A stretch of DNA of 64,000 nt from Peribacillus glennii (lineage in GTDB: Bacteria; Bacillota; Bacilli; Bacillales; DSM-1321): the NCBI RefSeq assembly GCF_003429105.1, contig NZ_QVTD01000005.1:1-64000 (forward strand). Direction: 5' to 3'. Position numbers and translations under genes: made by a program. Within the stretch, counting starts at the first letter, position 1, and every line of letters begins with the position of its first letter. The notes beneath the pieces were generated by a model, which was given only the letters and a program-made list of their open reading frames with translations, made no database searches and was not told the origin of the DNA. Below, one piece after another: positions 54,898 through 63,946 of the stretch.

Positions 54898-56058
54898 TTA
54901 CCGTTCCAGAAACCGTCCAATCCTTGTAATGGCTTCCTGGAGCTGCTCCATGGAAGAAGCGTATGAACATCGGATGTGCCCTTCCCCGCTTTGTCCGAAT
55001 ACATCGCCCGGGACAACAGCGACCCGTTCATTAAGCAGCAATTGCTCTGCAAATTCCTGCGAACTTAGTCCTGTGTTCGCTATAGAAGGGAAAGCGTAGA
55101 AGGCTCCGCCGGGATTGTGGCAATCCAATCCGATTTCATTAAATGATTTTACGATGTAATTCCTTCTCCGCCTATAGCTTCTTCTCATTTCCTCAACATC
55201 TTCCATGCCATTTTTCAGCGCTTCCAATGCAGCGTATTGCGCCATGGTTGAAGCGCACATCATTGTATATTGGTGTATTTTCAGCATGGCCTCCGAGATT
55301 TCCTTCGGTGCACAAACAAAGCCAAGCCGCCATCCGGTCATCGCAAATCCTTTTGAAAAGCCGTTGATCAATATTGTTCTTTCCATCATGCCGGGGATCA
55401 CGGCAATGGATGTGAATGCTTCGTCATAGGCGAGCTCTGCGTATATTTCATCGGCAATGACAAGCAGATCATGCTTCTTGATGATCTCCGAAAGCCTGGT
55501 CAAATCTTCCTTGCCAAGCTGGGTGCCGGTAGGATTGTTTGGCGAACAAATCATGATTGCCTTAGTTTTTGGGGTGATTGCCGCTTCAAGTACCTCAGGC
55601 AGTAATTTGAAATCATGCTCTTTATCGGTCTGGATTGTTATCGGCACACCGCCAGCCATGCTGACGAGGGGCGCATAGGATACAAAGCATGGCTCCACGA
55701 CCAACACCTCTTCACCCGGATTTACGACCGCCCTGAGTGCAATATCAATCGCCTGGCTTGCGCCAACCGTTACGATAATTTGATTGTCAGGGTTATAGGA
55801 CACGCGGAACTCTTTCTCCATATACCAGGATATTTCCCTTCTGAGCTCTATGATGCCGGCGTTGGCCGTATAGGACGTACGGCCTTCTTCTAAAGATGCA
55901 ATGGCCGCTTCCCTTATAGACCAGGATGTCACAAAATCCGGTTCCCCCACTCCAAGAGAAACGACACCTTCCATATTCGCCGCAAGATCGAAAAAGCGGC
56001 GGATTCCGGATGGTTTAAGGTCAGCTACCGTTTTTGAAATATAGCTAGTTTTAATCAT
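54898..56058 (-). CDS. alaT: Alanine-type aminotransferase AlaT (YugH)
   Basis: A 386-residue class-I/II PLP aminotransferase. The PLP lysine is about Lys236 in NGFSKGFAMTGWRLG; SLGVGEPDF, GASQAIDIAL, SPNNPTGTQ and the C-terminal GHIRCSYASS are conserved. In B. subtilis AlaT is the main alanine-forming transaminase and is controlled by AlaR. It overlaps the end of alaR by 4 bp and forms an operon with it. Confidence 0.93.
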   Translation of the reverse strand: MIKTSYISKTVADLKPSGIRRFFDLAANMEGVVSLGVGEPDFVTSWSIREAAIASLEEGRTSYTANAGIIELRREISWYMEKEFRVSYNPDNQIIVTVGASQAIDIALRAVVNPGEEVLVVEPCFVSYAPLVSMAGGVPITIQTDKEHDFKLLPEVLEAAITPKTKAIMICSPNNPTGTQLGKEDLTRLSEIIKKHDLLVIADEIYAELAYDEAFTSIAVIPGMMERTILINGFSKGFAMTGWRLGFVCAPKEISEAMLKIHQYTMMCASTMAQYAALEALKNGMEDVEEMRRSYRRRRNYIVKSFNEIGLDCHNPGGAFYAFPSIANTGLSSQEFAEQLLLNERVAVVPGDVFGQSGEGHIRCSYASSMEQLQEAITRIGRFLER

Positions 56059-56555
56059 GGAGACACCACTATCCGCTTATCTTCTTCGACTTGTTCAAAA
56101 ATGGTTCCATCATGCTTATACTTTTTCAGGATGAAATGGGTAGTGGTCGAAATCACAGAATCCAATGTGGACAGCTTTTCAGACACGAACCTGGCGACAT
56201 CGTTCATCGAACGTCCTCGGACGACTACTGATAAATCGTAAACGCCGGACATAAGATAGACGGATTCCACTTCTTGAAACCTATAGATTCTTCGGGCGAC
56301 TTCATCAAAGCCTACACCCCTTTTCGGTGTTACCTTAACATCAATCATCGCTGTGACACCTTCATAATCGTCAACCTTTGCCCAATTGATGATAGTCGAG
56401 TATCGTACGATCACTCTCATTTCTTCCAGCTTCTTCAGCGCTGTTTCAATGTCTTCTGTTGCCTGATCGGTCATTTTGGCCAGATTGCCCAGTTCGATTC
56501 TGCTATTCGTTTCAATGATTCTTAGAATTTCCAGCTCTTTTTCAGTCAACTGCAT
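56055..56555 (-). CDS. alaR: Lrp/AsnC-family regulator AlaR (YugG)
   Basis: A 166-residue regulator with an N-terminal helix-turn-helix (EKELEILRIIETNSRIELGN, 5-60) and a C-terminal RAM/AsnC ligand domain (about 70-150: EGVTAMIDVKVTPKRGVGFD, SVYLMSGVYDLSVVVRG). In B. subtilis it controls alaRT in response to alanine. It starts after AGGAGG and overlaps alaT by 4 bp. Divergent from yugF. Confidence 0.92.
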   Translation of the reverse strand: MQLTEKELEILRIIETNSRIELGNLAKMTDQATEDIETALKKLEEMRVIVRYSTIINWAKVDDYEGVTAMIDVKVTPKRGVGFDEVARRIYRFQEVESVYLMSGVYDLSVVVRGRSMNDVARFVSEKLSTLDSVISTTTHFILKKYKHDGTIFEQVEEDKRIVVSP

Positions 56556-56756
56556 ATATAAACCCTCCTAGTTTCCCAATGAACATTCTTGCGACCCTTC
56601 AAAACCCAGGCTATAAGCCTGCGAAATAAACATATGTAATTATAACAAATTTTCAGTAAACTCCTAATAAAAAAATGAGATTTTATTTAGAAGATAGGTG
56701 CATTAGACACCATTCTGACAGGGTAAAATAGGAAAAAACCTTCCTGAGGAGAGAAA

Positions 56757-57659
56757 ATGATGAAAAAAGCTCTACGTAAAAAAGTTGTTCACATCAGGGG
56801 AAATGACATCTATTACGAGCGGCATTTCCATTCACGGACCGCCCCAACCCTGGTCCTGCTTCATGGCTTTTTATCGTCAACATTCAGCTATAGAACTCTA
56901 GTTCCCTTGCTCAGCAAAGATTTCAATGTGATTTCGGTAGATTTCCCTCCTTTTGGCCAAAGCGGGAAATCACGCCGATTCCAATATTCTTACGAAAACA
57001 TTTCATTAACCCTTCTGGCTTTTCTGGATGCGCTTGGTATCAGGAAGTGCGTTCTTGTCGGTCATTCGATGGGAGGGCAAATTTGCCTGTACATGCTAAA
57101 AAACCGCCCTGAGCTTGCGGACAAAGCCATTTTGCTTTGCAGCTCGGGCTATCTGCCAAAGTCCGGACGCCTCTTGAGATATGCAAGCCTTATCCCTTAC
57201 TTTCCAAAGTTCGTCAAACGGCGGCTGGAGAAATCTGGAGTTGAGGCGAATCTTCAAAATGTTGTGTACAACAGGCAGCTGATTGATGATGAAATGAGGG
57301 ATGGCTATCTGCGGCCTTTTTTGAATGATGATATATTTAAAGCCTTGGCAAGGATGGTGCGCGACCGTGAAGGCGATTTATCTGCGAAAGATTTACACGC
57401 GTTGGAAACGAAATGCCTGTTACTATGGGGCAAACATGACCGTGTCGTCCCTTTGGCAGTGGGAAGACGGCTGCATGGGGACCTGAAAAATTCCGAATTG
57501 GTCGTACTGGACGATGCAGGCCATCTAATTCCTGAAGAAAAACCGGAACTCGTCTACAGCTACATCAAAAAATTTGTTCAAAACGAACAACCGCTCCTGC
57601 AGGTTTCGAAACCTGTCAAGATCGGAGCAGGGTCAAACATGCAGCAGCTTCAGAGTTGA
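56757..57659 (+). CDS. yugF: Alpha/beta hydrolase YugF
   Basis: A 300-residue alpha/beta hydrolase. The nucleophile is about Ser104 in VLVGHSMGGQICLYML, the oxyanion loop is LLHGFLSS (about 33-41), and a C-terminal Asp/His pair is in LLWGKHDRVVP and DDAGHLIPEE. The substrate is unknown. AGGAGAG precedes adjacent ATG codons at 56757 and 56760. The neighbourhood (alaR, yugE, patB) matches B. subtilis. It shares a bidirectional terminator with yugE. Confidence 0.9.
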   Translation: MMKKALRKKVVHIRGNDIYYERHFHSRTAPTLVLLHGFLSSTFSYRTLVPLLSKDFNVISVDFPPFGQSGKSRRFQYSYENISLTLLAFLDALGIRKCVLVGHSMGGQICLYMLKNRPELADKAILLCSSGYLPKSGRLLRYASLIPYFPKFVKRRLEKSGVEANLQNVVYNRQLIDDEMRDGYLRPFLNDDIFKALARMVRDREGDLSAKDLHALETKCLLLWGKHDRVVPLAVGRRLHGDLKNSELVVLDDAGHLIPEEKPELVYSYIKKFVQNEQPLLQVSKPVKIGAGSNMQQLQS

Positions 57660-57712
57660 TCTTTTATAAAACCTTATAGCATAGCGCTGGACAAGCATTG
57701 TAATTGGCAAAT

Positions 57713-57765
57713 GAAAAGAGATTGTGCCATAAGGGGTCTGCCTCCCTAAGACACAATCTCTTTTT
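57713..57765. terminator. Bidirectional terminator between yugF and yugE
   Basis: AAAAGAGATTGTG pairs with CACAATCTCTTTT; converging genes end on each side. Confidence 0.85.
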
Positions 57766-57769
57766 GCTA

Positions 57770-58030
57770 TTAAAACGAACAGCTCGCATTGTTTTTAATT
57801 GACAGTAGCTTTTGGGAAACAGCCAGGCATTCTTTCATGTCTATTTTTTGCTCAAAGGAGAATTCATAGATACCTTGAATTTTTTGGGCCAGGAGTTTTA
57901 CGTCATCGATATCGCTGACAGCCATTATACAATCCGCTATCTCGGTTTCATACGCGTCTTCTCCCCAACCAAATGGATCCCATTCCTGCAATACTTCCAC
58001 AAGCTCTAAATTCATCTGCTGTCTATCCAT
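57770..58030 (-). CDS. yugE: DUF1871-family protein YugE
   Basis: An 86-residue acidic soluble protein with WDPFGWGEDAYETEIADCIM (about 17-36) and QKIQGIYEFSFEQ, as in B. subtilis YugE (DUF1871). Function unknown. The ATG at 58030 follows AGGTG; an upstream in-frame extension to 58075 has no site. Confidence 0.85.
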   Translation of the reverse strand: MDRQQMNLELVEVLQEWDPFGWGEDAYETEIADCIMAVSDIDDVKLLAQKIQGIYEFSFEQKIDMKECLAVSQKLLSIKNNASCSF

Positions 58031-58118
58031 GTTCACATCACCTGCATAACTTATTTCCATTAACCATGTTATCATAATTATAGTATCATTATCTAAAAAA
58101 TAAAATGGCGGTGATCAT

Positions 58119-59288
58119 ATGGTCAGCAATTTATTCGAAACACTGATCGAAAGAAAAAACACGGGGGCGGTCAAATGGGACTACACCGGGGAGATATTTG
58201 GCGAAAAAGATCTTTTGCCTATGTGGGTGGCAGATATGGATTTCCCTTCCCCGGAACCGGTCCAGAAAGCTTTGACCGAAAGAATTCAGCACCCTGTGTT
58301 TGGATATACTGGGCCGCCGGCGGGGATCTACGATTCCTTTACAGGCTGGATGAAAAAATGGCATGGCTGGGATGTCATGAAGCAATGGATCCTGTTCAGT
58401 CCGGGGGTCGTTTCTTCACTGGCCACGGCCATACAGGCATTTACCGATCCTGGTGATAAAGTGTTGCTACAATCGCCGGTATATACTCCGTTTTTTGACA
58501 TGATCACAAAAAATGGGAGGGAAGTGGTGAACTGCCCATTAACGCTTTCTGAAAATCGGTTCACAATCGACTTTACCGATTTCGAGGACAAATTGAAAAG
58601 CGGTGTCAAGCTGCTCCTTTTGTGCAATCCCCATAATCCAGGAGGCAGGATCTGGACCATAGCAGAGCTTACGCAAATAGGGGAGCTTTGCCATAAATAT
58701 GGCGTCATCATTGTGTCAGATGAAATTCATGCCGACCTTTATATGCCGCCTTTCAAGCACGTCCCGATTGCTTCCATAGACGAGCGGTTCGCAAAGCTGA
58801 CGGTAACTCTCTCGGCCCCAAGCAAAACGTTCAATATTGCAGGTTTGCAATCCTCGGTTATCATTACGGAAAATGAGGAATTCCGCAAAAAATTGAAAGC
58901 CGTGCAGGAGCGGAACGCATTCCACGGATTGAACCTTCTTGCCCTGACGGCGATGGATGCAGCTTACCGTGAAGGTGAGGAATGGCTGACCCAATTGCTC
59001 GCGTACATAAAAAACAATATTGAAATCACCCTTGATTTTATCAAAAGGGAATTACCTGACATTTCATGCATGTACCCGGAGGCTTCATATTTGATATGGC
59101 TGGACTGCCGAAAGCTGGGGATGTCAGATGACGAATTGAGGAAGGCCCTGATACAAAAAGGAAAACTCGCTCTTGAACCGGGGCCTAAATATGGACCGGG
59201 CGGCGAGGGACATGTACGAATGAATATCGGCTGCCCGCTCCCTGTGCTGATGGACGGTTTGCAAAGATTAAAGAAAGCATTCTCATAA
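58119..59288 (+). CDS. patB: Cystathionine beta-lyase PatB (MalY/PatB family)
   Basis: A 389-residue PLP enzyme. Lys236 in APSKTFNIAGLQ binds PLP; LPMWVADMDFPSP, NPHNPGGRIWT and SDEIHADL are MalY/PatB signatures. B. subtilis PatB cleaves C-S bonds of cystathionine, giving homocysteine for methionine synthesis. GGCGGTG is before the ATG. Single gene closed by a perfect terminator. Confidence 0.93.
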   Translation: MVSNLFETLIERKNTGAVKWDYTGEIFGEKDLLPMWVADMDFPSPEPVQKALTERIQHPVFGYTGPPAGIYDSFTGWMKKWHGWDVMKQWILFSPGVVSSLATAIQAFTDPGDKVLLQSPVYTPFFDMITKNGREVVNCPLTLSENRFTIDFTDFEDKLKSGVKLLLLCNPHNPGGRIWTIAELTQIGELCHKYGVIIVSDEIHADLYMPPFKHVPIASIDERFAKLTVTLSAPSKTFNIAGLQSSVIITENEEFRKKLKAVQERNAFHGLNLLALTAMDAAYREGEEWLTQLLAYIKNNIEITLDFIKRELPDISCMYPEASYLIWLDCRKLGMSDDELRKALIQKGKLALEPGPKYGPGGEGHVRMNIGCPLPVLMDGLQRLKKAFS

Positions 59289-59289
59289 G

Positions 59290-59335
59290 AAAATGCGGGG
59301 AAACTATGCACAGGGCATAGGTTTCTCCGCATTTT
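59290..59335 (+). terminator. Terminator of patB
   Basis: AAAATGCGGGGAAAC and GTTTCTCCGCATTTT form a long stem just past the stop codon, then TTT. Confidence 0.9.
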
Positions 59336-59429
59336 TTCTAAACTCACTAGTGAAGTTAAGTATTTTAATTAAAAAGAATAAGAAAACATCGACTTTGGGA
59401 ATTATGGAAAAAAGCCGTATTTTTACCAA

Positions 59430-60179
59430 TCATTCTTCTTCCTCTACATATGGATCATGCTCATAAGCGGGCAGGTCACCGAAAATCGTCATGATGCCTT
59501 CTTCATCCAGCATTTCTTCATATTGTTCATGCTTAGGATAAATTGTAATGTTTTTTCCTTCTATATCCACACCGATAAAATTCTCGTAGTCCTCCACATA
59601 ACCGATGCTCTCTTCCCCCTCCTCATACCAATCGTTTGGATGGTCCCTCGGGGTTGGAAAATCGGAAGGGGAGCTTGAGGTGCCAAAGGTTGCCACCTCC
59701 TGCCATGTATCTTCCGCATCGGTAACCACATTTTCGTCATACTCATCCATGTCGAATTTCCCGAACGGAGGCATAAGGACTCCTTCCTCGACAGGGCGGT
59801 TATGGGAAGTATCCTGGGCAGGAGTATGGTTTATACAGTATAGAGTGGTGGGTAGGGCTTCCATACGTTCAGCAGGAATGTCAATACCGCATTTCTTGCA
59901 TTTACCGTATGTTCCGACTTGAATGGCAGCAAGTGCCTCATTTATGTCCCTGATCTCGTTACGGTAATGTTCAAAAAGAGCAAGGTCCTTTTCCCTTTCA
60001 AATAATTCTGTGCCCTCATCACCCGGATGGTTATCATAAGCAGATAATTCAAATGATGAGTCACGCAGAATGCTCTGCTTTAAATTTAAATCATTGGACT
60101 CATGCAAACGACTTTTCAAGTCTTCACTGGATTGTTGCAATTGTTTTTTTATCTTTGATATTTGTTGGTCTGAAAGCAT
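59430..60179 (-). CDS. YteA-family (DksA/TraR-type zinc finger) protein
   Basis: A 249-residue acidic protein. The N-terminal coiled coil (QQISKIKKQLQQSSEDLKSR, about 5-110) leads to a DksA/TraR-type finger CKKC-x17-CINH (about 93-116) in which the last Cys is His. The C-terminal third is very acidic, with GVDIEGKNITIYPKHEQYEE. The YteA family is common in spore formers and is named a sporulation protein; it is not known to bind RNA polymerase. The ATG at 60179 has AGAAGGG at 10 nt. B. subtilis has YteA, YocK and YlyA as relatives. Confidence 0.85.
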   Translation of the reverse strand: MLSDQQISKIKKQLQQSSEDLKSRLHESNDLNLKQSILRDSSFELSAYDNHPGDEGTELFEREKDLALFEHYRNEIRDINEALAAIQVGTYGKCKKCGIDIPAERMEALPTTLYCINHTPAQDTSHNRPVEEGVLMPPFGKFDMDEYDENVVTDAEDTWQEVATFGTSSSPSDFPTPRDHPNDWYEEGEESIGYVEDYENFIGVDIEGKNITIYPKHEQYEEMLDEEGIMTIFGDLPAYEHDPYVEEEE

Positions 60180-60230
60180 ACGCTCCAATCCCTTCTGCGT
60201 TTCTTGATTATAGTATTTTCCATCATCCAC

Positions 60231-60485
60231 TCAGGTATTTAGGTATTTTCTTCCCTCCTGTATTCCTCGTTTAAAACTGTTTATCCATAATTTATTAGTA
60301 TAAAAAGCATTACCTGCAATAACATTAATGGAAAGGGCATTGGCCATAAAAAGGGGATCCGGATTCAAAGGCTTTCGTGCGAAAAAAAAGCAGTGTAAAT
60401 CAATTCAGTTCAAAAACAACGTCCTAAGTTTGATGGCATGTATTTATAGACAGGGTTATAAATAAAAGCGGGAACTTCTTAAATA
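60231..60485. other. Intergenic region without a recognisable gene
   Basis: No gene seen; contains the promoter region of the YteA-type gene on the minus strand and ends at a terminator. Confidence 0.35.
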
Positions 60486-60522
60486 AGAAGAGGCTTTACC
60501 CAAATTACGGCAAAGCCTCTTC
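60486..60522 (-). terminator. Terminator of the YvbH-type gene
   Basis: On the minus strand GAAGAGGCTTT, loop, AAAGCCTCTTC, then TTATTT. Confidence 0.8.
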
Positions 60523-60525
60523 CCT

Positions 60526-61140
60526 TCAATTGTTAATATATTTCTCGAAAACAAATCCAAAGTCTTTCAGATGATACTTTTCCTGGCTTTCCATCAGCCA
60601 GTTGAAAGCTGCTTCATTTATGTGTTTAAAATTATCCACAAGCTGTGCTTCCGGGGAAGACACACGGCTTAACGTAGCGGAAGAAAGGTCCAGGCTCTTT
60701 TGGGCAAATTGAAGCGAATATTCATTTTCGTGGCAAATTTCCGCTATCCTGATCAATGCCTTGTATAAATCCTTAAGCTCTTCAATGAATTTCTTATGTA
60801 CATCCACGGAAAACGGTACGGATCCTATGACAAATTTTATTTCAACATCCAGATCCACTGTACCAGCGGTTTCCAGTGTAACGTCCGAAATGGTGTGCTC
60901 GCTATAACTGTATCGGCGTAACGTGCGTTTTTTGCTCACCGCGCTCGTACCGTCAAGATGGATCAATGCTTTATTGGTGAAGCAGTACTCATCCGTTTTG
61001 GATTTAATCAGGAAAAAAATTTTTTCCCCATCCTCATGCATCACATAATCATCAGCATCGACCTTCTCATAATCGGCAGGCTTGATGACACTTCCTACAT
61101 CGCTCAAACCAAGCATGTCAGCAGCTACTTTTTTAAACAT
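60526..61140 (-). CDS. PH-domain protein YvbH
   Basis: A 204-residue protein, the length of B. subtilis YvbH, with FKKVAADMLGLSDVGSVIKP, DADDYVMHEDGEKIFFLIKS and a C-terminal KDFGFVFEKYINN. The central part is a bacterial PH-like domain (about 45-125). Function unknown. AAGGATGG is before the ATG. Stands alone. Confidence 0.88.
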   Translation of the reverse strand: MFKKVAADMLGLSDVGSVIKPADYEKVDADDYVMHEDGEKIFFLIKSKTDEYCFTNKALIHLDGTSAVSKKRTLRRYSYSEHTISDVTLETAGTVDLDVEIKFVIGSVPFSVDVHKKFIEELKDLYKALIRIAEICHENEYSLQFAQKSLDLSSATLSRVSSPEAQLVDNFKHINEAAFNWLMESQEKYHLKDFGFVFEKYINN

Positions 61141-61372
61141 TCAACCATCCTTTCCATAATTATTCAATTACCATTTTACCATTACATGGTAATGTGCAGA
61201 TAAAGTTTGTAACATTTTAGCCCTTTCATTATTCTTACCGCTGGCTGTAGTGTAAAATCAACTTTATTAAGAAAATTGGTTAGGCGTGGTAAAGGGGAAG
61301 ACAGAGGCGCAGCCCTGGCCCACAGGATTCGGGTCACACAGACGAAGTAAAAGGGCGTGGCGGACTTACTCT

Positions 61373-61588
61373 GTGTTCTGCTTTATTTATAAGCAAGCAC
61401 AAATCTGGGTGGCCGAGAATATAGCTACGTTCTTTGGGGCCGGGGAATACCCAAACCAGCAGGGTGGCTGGCATTTGGTGCATATCAGTAAGATCAGCTC
61501 ATGGCTGCTTCTGGTCATTGTCAGTTTTCTGGCAGTAGCAATCCTGAAGCATGTGAAAAATAAGGACACAAAAAAAATGCAGATGTAG
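61373..61588 (+). CDS. Small protein with one membrane segment
   Basis: A 71-residue protein (FCFIYKQAQIWVAENIATFF, then GGWHLVHISK and a membrane helix SSWLLLVIVSFLAVAILKHV with a basic tail). GTG at 61373 follows GGCGG by 9 nt; the frame is open further up to a GTG at 61286 but that stretch looks random. It converges on another small membrane gene with a shared terminator. I do not recognise it; it could be the end of a truncated gene. Confidence 0.4.
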   Translation: MFCFIYKQAQIWVAENIATFFGAGEYPNQQGGWHLVHISKISSWLLLVIVSFLAVAILKHVKNKDTKKMQM

Positions 61589-61627
61589 TGAACACCTTGT
61601 CATGACACGGAAAAATCAGGAGATAGT

Positions 61628-61665
61628 AAAAAGCTGTGAATTCTCTAAGGAACTCACAGCTTTTT
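61628..61665. terminator. Bidirectional terminator between two small membrane genes
   Basis: AAAAAGCTGTGA and TCACAGCTTTTT form a perfect 12-bp stem; the right arm contains the stop codon of the minus-strand gene. Confidence 0.85.
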
Positions 61666-61884
61666 CATTTCATTGCCACGGGCCGCCTGGTTTCTCCTCG
61701 CCACTTCATCTTCCAGCTCCTTCGTTTTGAGAGCTTCCTTCCGGGAATATCTGATGATCATCCTCATGGTAAATAAAGCAGCGATTAAAAAGATGATGGA
61801 GGTGATTGCGGCAGGGATATATTCACTTTTATCTTCCGGAAAATACAGAAAAAGCCCTAGTATGCAATTGTTAAGAAAGTCCAT
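61654..61884 (-). CDS. Small single-span membrane protein
   Basis: A 76-residue protein with one clear membrane segment (YIPAAITSIIFLIAALFTMR, about 22-41) and a charged coiled-coil-like tail (LKTKELEDEVARRNQAARG). AAAGGA lies 10 nt before the ATG. No family recognised. Its stop codon lies in the arm of the shared terminator. Confidence 0.6.
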   Translation of the reverse strand: MDFLNNCILGLFLYFPEDKSEYIPAAITSIIFLIAALFTMRMIIRYSRKEALKTKELEDEVARRNQAARGNEMKKL

Positions 61885-62040
61885 CTGCTTACATCCTTTC
61901 TACTATACGCTGTTCCTGAAATTGATTATATCAGACAAGTAACTCTTTCCTCTAGCATACTCTCCATTTTTCCTGACGGTTAATCCGCCTGCCCCCAGAA
62001 AAACAAATACGTTTTAAAACTAAAACCTACCAAGTGTAAG

Positions 62041-62070
62041 CAAAAAAAGAAACGGAAGCTTATGCCTCCG
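62041..62070 (-). terminator. Terminator of the cyclophilin gene
   Basis: On the minus strand CGGAGGC, loop ATAA, GCTTCCG, then TTTCTTTTTTT. Confidence 0.8.
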
Positions 62071-62077
62071 CCCGTCG

Positions 62078-62668
62078 CTAAAGTATTTTTATTGATTTAA
62101 TCAGGACATCTTGCACCGGTTTGTCTCCGTAGCCGGTTTCTAATTCAGCAATTTTATCCACAACATCCATTCCTTCGATGACCTGGCCGAAAACCGTGTG
62201 CTTATGGTCAAGCCAAGGTGTGCCACCCTTCTCCATATAAGCTGTTATGATCTCATCCGGATAGCCGGCTTGCTTCATCTGCTCGCCCATTCTGCTGTCC
62301 ATTTGCTTAGCCTGTACAATGAAGAATTGGCTTCCGTTTGTTCCTGGACCGGCATTCGCCATGGATAGTGCGCCGCGAATGTTAAATGCATGCATCGAAA
62401 ATTCATCTTCGAACGGGGCGCCCCAAATGCTTTCTCCCCCCATGCCAGTTCCCTGCGGGTCGCCGCCCTGGATCATGAAATCCTTTATGACACGGTGGAA
62501 AATAACACCTTCATAATAGCCATTTTTTGCATGGGTCACAAAATTCTCCACTGTTTTAGGTGCGATCTCAGGGAATAATTTTATTTTGATATCTCCCTGG
62601 TTCGTTTCCATAACGACTGCCTCTTCATTTTCACGGACTTCTGCCGTTAATTGAGGATAGTTCGACAT
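62078..62668 (-). CDS. Cyclophilin-type peptidylprolyl isomerase
   Basis: A 196-residue cytoplasmic cyclophilin: [20 protein letters not shown] (about 52-71, with catalytic Arg), [10 protein letters not shown] and [17 protein letters not shown]. It is longer than B. subtilis PpiB (143 residues) by an insert ([20 protein letters not shown]) also found in other Bacillaceae. It speeds cis-trans proline isomerisation. GAAAGAAGG precedes the ATG. Monocistronic with its own terminator. Confidence 0.92.
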   Translation of the reverse strand: MSNYPQLTAEVRENEEAVVMETNQGDIKIKLFPEIAPKTVENFVTHAKNGYYEGVIFHRVIKDFMIQGGDPQGTGMGGESIWGAPFEDEFSMHAFNIRGALSMANAGPGTNGSQFFIVQAKQMDSRMGEQMKQAGYPDEIITAYMEKGGTPWLDHKHTVFGQVIEGMDVVDKIAELETGYGDKPVQDVLIKSIKIL

Positions 62669-62891
62669 ATTGGATAACCTTCTTTCTTTTCCTGTTTATG
62701 TAAAGCTTTTTCATTTGGGACAGTTTCTCAGGTTTTTATCTAATTGTCCACTTTACACGATTATTTCCAAAAAATCATCTTTTTAGAAATTGGGATCTTA
62801 CCGGAGGAGATTCAGGATCCTTCTTCCTGTTAAAAAATCAGTCAATTATGTATCATATAACTAATAACACGACTGAAAGGCGGATAATGGT

Positions 62892-63278
62892 ATGGCAGAG
62901 GATATTTTTCAAGTAGGGGATAAAGTAACGGCCATTTATAAAACGGGAAAATACATCGGAGAGGTGACGGATATTCGACCGAACGCTTACCTTGTCAGAG
63001 TGCTCGCTGTAGCGAAGCATCCCATGCAGGGTGATCTGCATAACCCTAAGCAGACGGATGTTACCATCTTCCATCAACGGCGCGCCTTAGCTTTCAGGGA
63101 ACAGGCCAACGTGCCGAAGAATATGGTCAAGCATTATGAGGATGAAATTCCCGAATACAAAGCCTCTTTGCAGGAAGCTGTTGGCACAATGAGGCGCAAG
63201 CTTGGCGAGGAAGATAAGGAATGGAACCAAAAGAGCCTGGAGATGCTTGAGGCACTTGAAGCTGATTATTTCAAATGA
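62892..63278 (+). CDS. kapB: KapB, kinase-associated lipoprotein B-type protein
   Basis: A 128-residue soluble protein (IFQVGDKVTAIYKTGKYIGE with an SH3-like fold, then KHPMQGDLHNPKQTDVTIFH and a helical C-terminus). It has no lipobox despite the historical name. In B. subtilis KapB was reported to be required for KinB-dependent sporulation signalling, and kapD is its neighbour, as here. AAAGGCGG is 7-8 nt before the ATG at 62892. Confidence 0.92.
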   Translation: MAEDIFQVGDKVTAIYKTGKYIGEVTDIRPNAYLVRVLAVAKHPMQGDLHNPKQTDVTIFHQRRALAFREQANVPKNMVKHYEDEIPEYKASLQEAVGTMRRKLGEEDKEWNQKSLEMLEALEADYFK

Positions 63279-63290
63279 GCGATCATGCAT

Positions 63291-63324
63291 AAAAGCCAAA
63301 TCAATTTTCGATGATTTGGCTTTT
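63291..63324. terminator. Bidirectional terminator between kapB and kapD
   Basis: AAAAGCCAAATCA, loop ATTTTCGA, TGATTTGGCTTTT; perfect 13-bp stem. Confidence 0.92.
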
Positions 63325-63946
63325 ATAATGCAAGGTTATCAAATACTTTTGACAAATCAATCCGGTCTCCAATCGTAGTGGGTTCGTGGCTTTTCATATA
63401 ACTTTTATCTTTTTCCACAAGTTTAAAGATATTGAAAGTAGTGAGTGCATCATCCAGGGCCCGGTGGTGTTTTCCCGTTCCTTCCTTGCCGTACGCCTGC
63501 ACCGCTTTCCACAGCCCGGTTTGGTTCTGGTCGCCAAAAAAGCGCTTATACTCCATGGATAAATCAATATTACTGCCCCTGAACGGAAATGCAATCCCGG
63601 CCTTTTGGCAGTTTTGGCCCAAAACCTTCATATCCATGTTTCCCCATGTTACCGTAGTGGTAGGATGCGTTTGATCGTATTTCTTCAATAACGCAACCAG
63701 GTCTTCAAAAGACATTCCGCTATCAACCTGGTCCTGTGAGATCGATAGAAAGTTTTTGCAGCGTTCGGAAAGCTGCTTGAATTTAACAGGAATGACAAAT
63801 GAGGAATACTGGTCAATGATTTGGTCACCCATTACCGCCGCAAATCCCACTTCAATGATTTCCGGGTAAAACCCTTCAGGCCTTAATTTCCCCTCAGGCA
63901 TGGTAAATTCAAAGTCGATAAACAAATATTGCTTCCCATCCTCCAT
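63323..63946 (-). CDS. kapD: KapD, DEDDh exonuclease-fold sporulation regulator
   Basis: A 207-residue protein with the DEDDh exonuclease motifs DFEFTMPEG (about 10-18, Asp and Glu), TWGNMDMKVL (Asp) and HHRALDDALTT (His, Asp). B. subtilis KapD has a similar length and is described as an inhibitor of the KinA pathway to sporulation. The ATG at 63946 follows AAAGGAGG by 9 nt; a longer frame to 63967 starts inside the upstream region. Confidence 0.92.
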   Translation of the reverse strand: MEDGKQYLFIDFEFTMPEGKLRPEGFYPEIIEVGFAAVMGDQIIDQYSSFVIPVKFKQLSERCKNFLSISQDQVDSGMSFEDLVALLKKYDQTHPTTTVTWGNMDMKVLGQNCQKAGIAFPFRGSNIDLSMEYKRFFGDQNQTGLWKAVQAYGKEGTGKHHRALDDALTTFNIFKLVEKDKSYMKSHEPTTIGDRIDLSKVFDNLAL